Position numbers and translations under genes: made by a program
Assembly (NCBI GenBank): GCA_028274465.1
Contig: CM051455.1
Coordinates: 116,287,547 to 116,351,546, forward strand
From: Plantago ovata
Lineage: Eukaryota; Streptophyta; Magnoliopsida; Lamiales; Plantaginaceae
Length of the DNA: 64,000 nt
Direction: 5' to 3'
The notes under the pieces: model-generated
The model's database searches: none
Seen by the model: only the letters and a program-made list of their open reading frames with translations
Told to the model about the DNA's origin: nothing
Shown here: positions 57,524-64,000 of the stretch, one piece after another
Layout: each line of letters begins with the position of its first letter
How positions within the stretch are numbered: the stretch's first letter is position 1

Positions 57524-59803
57524 TGTACCATCTAAATCAGTGGAGAAAACTCCTTATGAGTTATGGAAGGGAAAGAAGCCCTCACTGGGCTATCTTAGAC
57601 CTTGGGGCTGTCTTGCGATAGTCAAACTCATGCTCACTGATAAGTTAGATGCCAAGGGTGTCAAATTATATTTCATAGGCTATCCTCGTTAGACGAGAGG
57701 CTATGAATTCTATCATGCTGAAGATCACTAGGTGATAGTATCTAGAAACGTTAAGTTTTTAGAAGCAGAATACCTCGAGGAAGAGAGGTTAGATGACATG
57801 ATAGAACTTGAAGAAATTCAAGACTTTGACACGTGCGAACATGAGTTCTCTAAATCTTCTGATTTGGACTTAAGTTCAGTGGGAGCTTTCGAAGCAGACA
57901 AGGGTAATGATATGACACTTGCTAGGCATGTCATAGCCAGTGGGAGTCCTGTGATTAGATCAACAGTAGAAACCACACCAATAGAACCCGTTGTCAATCA
58001 AACGGTGCAACAAGTTGCACAAGAGCAGTCTCCCGCTAGGGAACAGGGTCGCGGGGCGCGACCAGCTGCATCAGTGCCCACTGATAATGTTCGTGTTACA
58101 CGAAGCCAGAAAAGAAAAGCACCAGAACATGTCGAGCTCCGTAAGTCGAAGAGGATCCTAAAAGGACCTCAGAAGCAAAGCCTTATGATATAAGACATCA
58201 GTGAACTTGATGTCGGCTTATCAGGTCGGGAAGATCCCGAGACCTACAAAGAGGCAATAATTGATATTGACTCAGACAAATGGCAAGAGGCCATGGAACT
58301 GGAGATAGACTCCATGTACCTGAACCAAGTTTGGAACTTGGTAGACTTGCCCCAAGAGGTTAGACCTATTGGGTGCAAATGGGTCTTTAAACGAAAGACA
58401 GATGCCGATGGCAAGGTACAAACGCACAAAGCTAGGCTTGTGGCAAAAGGCTACACGCAAAGGTATGGCATCGATTACGATGAAACCTTTTCACCGATAG
58501 CAAAATTGAAGTCCATTCGAATTCTATTTGCAATAGCTGCCTACTATGATTATGAGATCTGGCAGATGGATGTAAAGACTGCCTTCCTCAATGGCAACCT
58601 TGAGGAAGCGGTCTATATGGTACAGCCGGAAGGTTTTATTAGTAAAACCAGGCCGACTGTTGTATGTAAATTACAGAGATCCATCTATAGGCTAAAGCAA
58701 GCGTCTAGGAGCTGGAATATCCGCTTTGATGAAGCTGTCAAATAGTTTGACTTCATCAGAAGCAAGGAAGATCCTTGTGTCTACACTAGGCACAGCGACA
58801 AGGGAGTCGTTTTCATGATCATCTATGTTGATGACATTTTGATCATGGAAAACAATGTCTCTATGCTAGAAGAGACTAAAGTTTGGTTATCAAGTACCTT
58901 CTCAATGAAGGACTTGGGTGAACATCCTAGGGATCAAGATCTATAGATATAGATCCAAGAGGATGTTAGGATTGACACAGTCCACCTACATCGACAAAAT
59001 ACTGAAGCTTTATAAGATGGACGACTCAAAGAGAGGCTTTCTCCCAGCTAGGCATGGGATTGTCTTATCAGTTAAGGATGGTCCTAAAACTGATGAAGAA
59101 AGAAAAGCAATGAGTCATGTGCCCTATGCTTCGGCAGTAGGGTCTATAATGTATGCAATGAATTGCACAAGGCCCGATGTGGCATATGCGCTTAGTGTCA
59201 CTTGTCGACACCAACAGAATCCAGGAGTACCTTACTGGACTGCTGTAAAGAACATTCTTAAGTACCTTCGACGGACTAAGAAAATGTTCTTGGTGTTTGG
59301 TGGAGAACCAGAATTAAAGATGTCTGGTTATGTCGACGCTGGATTTGAAACAGATCCTGATGACTTTGAGTCACAGACAGGATACGTATTCAAATTGAAC
59401 GGAGGAGCTATCTGTTGGAAGAGTTCTAAGCAAGCCACGATTGCTGACTCATCCACAGAAAGCCGAGTACATTGCTGGATCAGAAGCTTCGAAAGAAGCT
59501 GTCTGGATTTCAGAGTTCTTGAAGGAATTGAGGGTTGTTCCTGCTCCTAGTCCAATAACGATTTATTGGGACAATACGGGCGCCGTCGCTCAAGCTAAGG
59601 AGCCTAGATCTACAAACAAGAACGTACATGTACTTAGAAAATATCACGTTATACGTGAGATTATAGATAGAGGAGAAGTTAGTATAGAACGTGTCTCTAC
59701 CACGGACAACGTGGCAGATCCTTTCACCAAGGTCTTATCAGTGGAAGTCCACTTAAGACATTATGCTAATCTGGGCATTAGGCATAAAGGTGACTGGCTC
59801 TAG
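57524..59803 (+). pseudogene. Element Y integrase tail, RT and RNase H
   Basis: Starts mid-integrase at VPSKSVEKTPYELWKGKK directly after the Athila LTR and continues with the same domains as X. Lesions: TAG in GYPR*TRGY near 57692, TAG near 57730, TAA near 58192, TAG near 58745, a frameshift with a small deletion near 58918, and a one-base shift near 59455. RT retains CKWVFKRKTDADGKVQ and YVDDILIM; RNase H ends intact with ADPFTKVLS and RHKGDWL. Unlike X, Y keeps the normal C-terminus. Confidence 0.9.
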
Positions 59804-59817
59804 TCCAAGTGGGAGAT

Positions 59818-61907
59818 TGATAGCGTATATGTCCTAGAGACAGTCCTTACTAAGGGCATGGTGCCCTTATAGATGGCATATATGTACTATTACACAGGTC
59901 AACGTAATATAATATATGTTTGTTGTATTTTACTATTGAGTATCGCTTTCATATTTATATTACACCAGGCTGCAGCATGTCATATCTTTATTACTGTCTG
60001 TATTGATATTAAACATGTCCCCTCGGATAGATGACCGATCACACAGATAGTGGGAGCTATGTGAGTTATCATCTATCCCAAACTCTCCCTAATCGAGGTT
60101 CATCTCGGATGTGGGGGTCTGAATGAACCAGACAAGACTAGTATGCGTGGAGGTTATACTTGTTGGAGCAAGTGTGAGCCGATCCCACGGCCACGGAACG
60201 GATTTTCGGACAATCGAGAAATGTTCCCATAACTGCGCATAGTTGTTCGAAGAAGCTTTATCGAACAATGGAAGTACCCACCGGACACTCCAATCGATGT
60301 ATACTCTACACCGAAGTGTCTATGGGAACCGGTGAGTTGTCGAAGTGATGCCAGTCGTTCTTTGGACTTACAGGACTTTATCATCACATTTGTTGCCCCA
60401 TATCCTTGGTGGACCCGTCGATGTCAGCTCTGAATAAGCAGTTGACCTAAGACACGATCCAGTATTATGGCTACATACAAATGGGGATGATAAGTGATTT
60501 TGTGAAGGATTCATCTCTCACGTGTAGCACAAGAGAGCACTGCTCATAGTCGTTCATAGTTGTGATGGTAAAACCGCTGGCCAGCGTATCAATATTATTA
60601 TGATGGTCATAATAGATATTGGATTCACCATGCAACTCACTGAAGACGCCCATGGATGTATTATTGGAATAGACACTTCATTCGAGCAAGTCAGATGAAG
60701 GGACGTTACCATCGCCGCGTTGAGCGCAACAGACTTCGCAACAAAAGGGTTAGCTTCGAGAAACCTCTCAAACGTCCTCATGTATTAATATTGCAAATGG
60801 AACCGTCTAGGAATTCCATGTTGCCTAGTCTAGGACTTGCTTAATACGATGAGGCCTTATGGGTCACACTATGTGGTGATTCAGCCTATCAGAATATCCT
60901 TGAAGATGGAATCGCAATTAATTTGGAATTGTGATTGATGGATTATAATTGATTTGGGATTAATTATAATATTTGGTGGCTCAATTAATGATTTGGAATT
61001 ATTAATTGAATTGGCTAATTAATTGTATTTTATGTAAATACAATTAAAAGATTATATTTTGGAAATATAATAGAGGTTTGATTTGAAAGGATATGTTAAT
61101 TTAGAATTAACATATGCACATGGGAAAAATCTACTTGGAGTTTGAATTGCCTTAGAACTATAAGTGGGTCCCAAAATTGGGACCCACCTAACACCCTTAG
61201 GAAACGCGCGCGCGCGCGCGAGATGGATTAGGGGAAGGAGTTCGACTCCTTCCTCTATTAGAAGTCTAAGGGATAAGTTAGATTTTCCTGATTGAGTTTT
61301 AATTTGATTGGGAATGAATCTAGACTTGAAATTGGTTTCCTAGTGCGATAAGAATTAGATTCTTATTCCTTTATGAAGTCTAATTGCTTATGCTTTAGGC
61401 TTCTATTGACTACTATATATAGTAGACTATTAGAGAGCTTTTGACATAGATTTTCACAAAGTTGAAGAATCAAATTCTTAGAGAATTATTCTACCCAGTT
61501 TTCTTAGAGAAAATAAAAGCTCTCCCCTCCTCTATAAGCCACACGCGCGCGCCACCTGCCGGAGGAATCACCGCCCCATCTTTTTGGTCACACAAAGAAT
61601 ATCCTAGCATTCTTTCCGATAGGCTGTTCATCCGTGGATACCAAGGTTGAGGTTCTAGGAGCTGGAAACTAACTTTTATTGTCTTGCAGATAATCAAAGT
61701 ATTGCAGATATCTTCGACTTCGACGAAGGAGAAGATACACCGGATTATTACGAAGACTTGGAAGCTGCTTTGGAAGTAAGGTTAGTCTTCTAATTGACGT
61801 GTTTAAATATATACGGCATATACATAATCAATTAACCTGTATGTTAAGAAAAATTTTTGAAATTCCGCTGCGTACCCTAGGGGTAACTCTGACCGTATTT
61901 TCTTACA
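59818..61907 (+). repeat. Element Y 3' LTR
   Basis: A 2,090-bp LTR beginning TGATAGCGTATATG and ending TTTTCTTACA, followed by target duplication TAACC (61908-61912). It is homologous to 44155-46221 in reverse orientation. A (CG)n run lies near 61206-61220 and a TATATATAG box near 61422-61431. Confidence 0.92.
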
Positions 61908-63020
61908 TAACCCCCACGCGCATGGACTTTAAAAGGTCCACATACATCGGTATGTATGAGCTCTAAGCAGCGAGTGGCACGAACACCTTGTCCAACAAAA
62001 GGTTTGTTCGTCATCTTACCCTTAACACATGATTCGCATGTACCATATGATTCAAAATCAAATGGTTCTAAGTAGTCCAACTTTCTTAGTCTTTGAATCC
62101 GTGTTTCATTGATATGGCCTAGCCGACAACGCCATAGATAAGATGGATTATTCTTCCTACTTGAAGACGGTTGTTTGTTATGTATTTGAAATAAAGGTAG
62201 ACTACTTTCAAAATATATAAACCATTCACCAAGCGAGCTTTTCCATAATACTGATCATTTAATGAAAAATAACAAGTATTATTCGCAAATCGAAAGGAAA
62301 AACCCATATTGTCTAACAATGGAATCGAAATAATATTTCTGACAATGGATGGAACAAAATAAACATTATCAAGTTCTAAACATTGTCCCGAAGGTAAATC
62401 TATCTTGCTGCGTCCAACACGTTTGGCTTCAACTGGATTGCCGTTCCCAACATGCAAGGCGATTTCACCTTGCTTGACTAGCCTGTGATCAATTAGCCCC
62501 TGCACATTATTACAAATGTGTGAGCCACAGGCTGTATCTAATACCCAACCATTGGAGTCAAAAGTAGTCATGTTCATTTCAATAACAAACATATCTGAGC
62601 TAGAAGCCGATGGCTTCTTAGCTTGATCTGCCCTAAGCTTAGGGCAATCTTTCTTCCAATGTCCTTTCTGCTTACAGAAAAGACATTCATCTGTGCGTAG
62701 CCTTCCGCTTCTACTGAACTTCCTTTTCTGGTTCGGACGCTTAGGCTTATCACTCCAAGTGTTAGCCTTGGCTCCCGACTTTCCCTTACCCTTAGCACCT
62801 TTATTTCTCGGGTTTGGGTTAGACGGTTGCCCAACAAGCATGATCGACTTTTCCTTCTTAGAAAGAGTTTAATCATATGTCTTCAGCAGATTATGAAGTT
62901 CAGGCAGTGTTACGTCCTTCGCATTCATCGTGTAATTAATGATGAACTGCGAATACGAACTCGGCAATGATTGAAGGACAAAGATCACCATGATCTTGTT
63001 CTCTAGCTTAACGCCGGCAT
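61908..63020 (-). pseudogene. Element X gag C-terminus, protease and GAG-pre-integrase
   Basis: On the minus strand: Gag end (LQSLPSSYSQFIINYTMN) with a TAA near 62870; zinc knuckle CLFCKQKGHWKKDCPKL near 62680; protease WVLDTACGSHICNN near 62530; then GAG-pre-integrase/integrase start (CESCVKGKMTNKPF, HTDVCGPFKVHARGG) up to the Y insertion at 61908. Short frame breaks occur near 62119. The frame resumes at 48879 on the other side of Y. At 63020 X is cut by another LTR. Confidence 0.88.
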
Positions 63021-64000
63021 TGACGAACGCGGATATGTCGGGTTCCGGTTCAGCAAATAATATTTGTTATTTAGCGAAAGGCAATCCACAACTACAACGA
63101 AAACCGTAGTGTAACAGTAGAATGACTCGAGTGTCGTTCTCTCAGGACTATAACTAGCTTTATCAAATCTAATTTAGAATATAAAACAGCAGACATATAG
63201 CAAAGGGGTTTCTAGCAGATAATGGAGATTGGTGATAGTATGATCCTTCAAAGCATAACGGGTCGATAATCATGCATAAATTCCTCGGTCTTGCATGGAG
63301 ATCTTTGATCAATCTAATGTCCTGTTGCAATTATTAAACACTACGAAGATAACGATTCTGACAAGTCAATCACTATTGTCCTAATGTGTTCCGTAATTAT
63401 TCAACACTACGAAGATAAACTCGCGTATAGGTCAACGAGGGTCCCATTGTGCATAATAATTAATACAACATACGAGAATTTAGGCTGAGCCTGATCAACG
63501 AAATAAAGCAATAACACGGAGTATAATGCGCCATATAGCCATTAGCATGATTATCTTCCCTTCGCTAAGAATTCACATACTACCACCAACGATAAGTTTA
63601 GCTACTCATAATAGGCATGCAATCAACAGAAATCATAGAAGAAAACATGTTGAAAGGTATAAAAAATAAGTAGAATAAACTGTAAGATACAATGTTACCG
63701 AAGGTTGTCAATCTCTGAAGAATTGCGATCCTACAAGCTCCAAACTGCTATGAAAAAGAGTCCCCTAAGCTACGAACCCCCAGAACAGGCTCTGGGAAGT
63801 CCCTACCTAAAACTACAGAGAAAGGTGAGAAAGTAGGTCTGGAAAAGTATGATTTTCGGAGAAAACTGAGCAACTACATATAGGCCTCGAAATAGTGTGG
63901 GGAGGTTCGCCCCACACACCGGGCGGTTCGCACGGTGTGGGGCGGTTCGCCCCAGAGAAAATCTCGCGGAATTCCGCGTTTTCGACGCGTTTTTGGATTT
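63021..64000 (-). repeat. Athila-like LTR entering element X, truncated by window edge
   Basis: It starts TGACGAACGCGGATATG at 63021 and aligns along its length with the LTRs at 51250 and 56215, but with many more differences than those have to each other. It includes the TTCTCTCAGGACTATAAC phrase and the GGCGGTTCGC hairpin block near 63896-63955. Orientation matches those LTRs. It runs off the edge, so whether it is a solo LTR or a whole element is unknown. Predicted target duplication is GGCAT. Confidence 0.85.

Larger units (their letters stand above)
48884..61907 (+). mobile_element. Element Y: copia of the same family as X, inserted in X in opposite orientation
   Basis: The ends are fixed by TAACC duplications and by the uninterrupted X integrase frame when the insert is skipped (GGYPYF across the junction). 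Y consists of a 39-bp 5' LTR stub, an Athila-type block (48923-57523), integrase tail to RNase H (57524-59803) and a complete 3' LTR (59818-61907). Its own left half was lost during or after the Athila insertion. Confidence 0.88.

Overview
This is plant nuclear DNA, almost certainly from a flowering plant and probably a eudicot. It has intron-containing genes of plant-specific families (a SPEECHLESS bHLH, an HD-ZIP IV homeobox, a PDR/ABCG transporter, a plant-mobile-domain protein) sitting among LTR retrotransposons of typical plant clades (Tat, Athila, SIRE/Maximus-like and Tork/Angela-like copia). Caryophyllales-like LINE wording hints at a family, but I cannot name the species.

Left third (1-16,000), mostly gene-derived. 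A minus-strand plant-mobile-domain gene (1-4152, running off the left edge) has introns filled with a minisatellite built on a CCCCATGATATC core. It carries a frameshift and a GC-palindrome-rich LTR-like insertion. A copia gag relic (5127-5386) follows. The only gene that looks fully intact is a SPEECHLESS orthologue (SPCH, 6391-10606, plus strand, three exons), which controls entry into the stomatal lineage; its 2.5 kb second intron holds a tRNA-derived SINE with a clean 14-bp target duplication. Next comes a badly decayed full-size ABC transporter pseudogene of the PDR/ABCG type (11272-15908, minus strand). Its lesions include a two-unit telomere-repeat insertion inside an exon.

Middle (15,962-33,300). 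A 13.8 kb Ty3/gypsy element of the Tat clade (15,962-29,798, minus strand) is delimited by a CATAT target duplication and about 99% identical LTRs. It carries gag, pol with a second RNase H, integrase, and a long spliced ORF on the opposite strand with its own TATA box and poly(A) signal. It separates the ABCG pseudogene from a truncated HD-ZIP IV gene (30,955-31,645) that has homeodomain and zipper exons but no START domain.

Right half (33,300-64,000). This is a nested stack of retroelements. A LINE 3' relic is interrupted by a SIRE-like copia element with an envelope-like ORF (Z). Z is interrupted by a Tork/Angela-like copia element (X, minus). X is interrupted by a second member of the same family in the opposite orientation (Y, plus, target duplication TAACC). 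Y is interrupted by a tandem Athila-type gypsy array (LTR-internal-LTR-internal). A further Athila-like LTR enters X at 63,021 and runs off the right edge. X and Y form large inverted arms around the Athila array. No conventional host gene was recognised right of 31,700.
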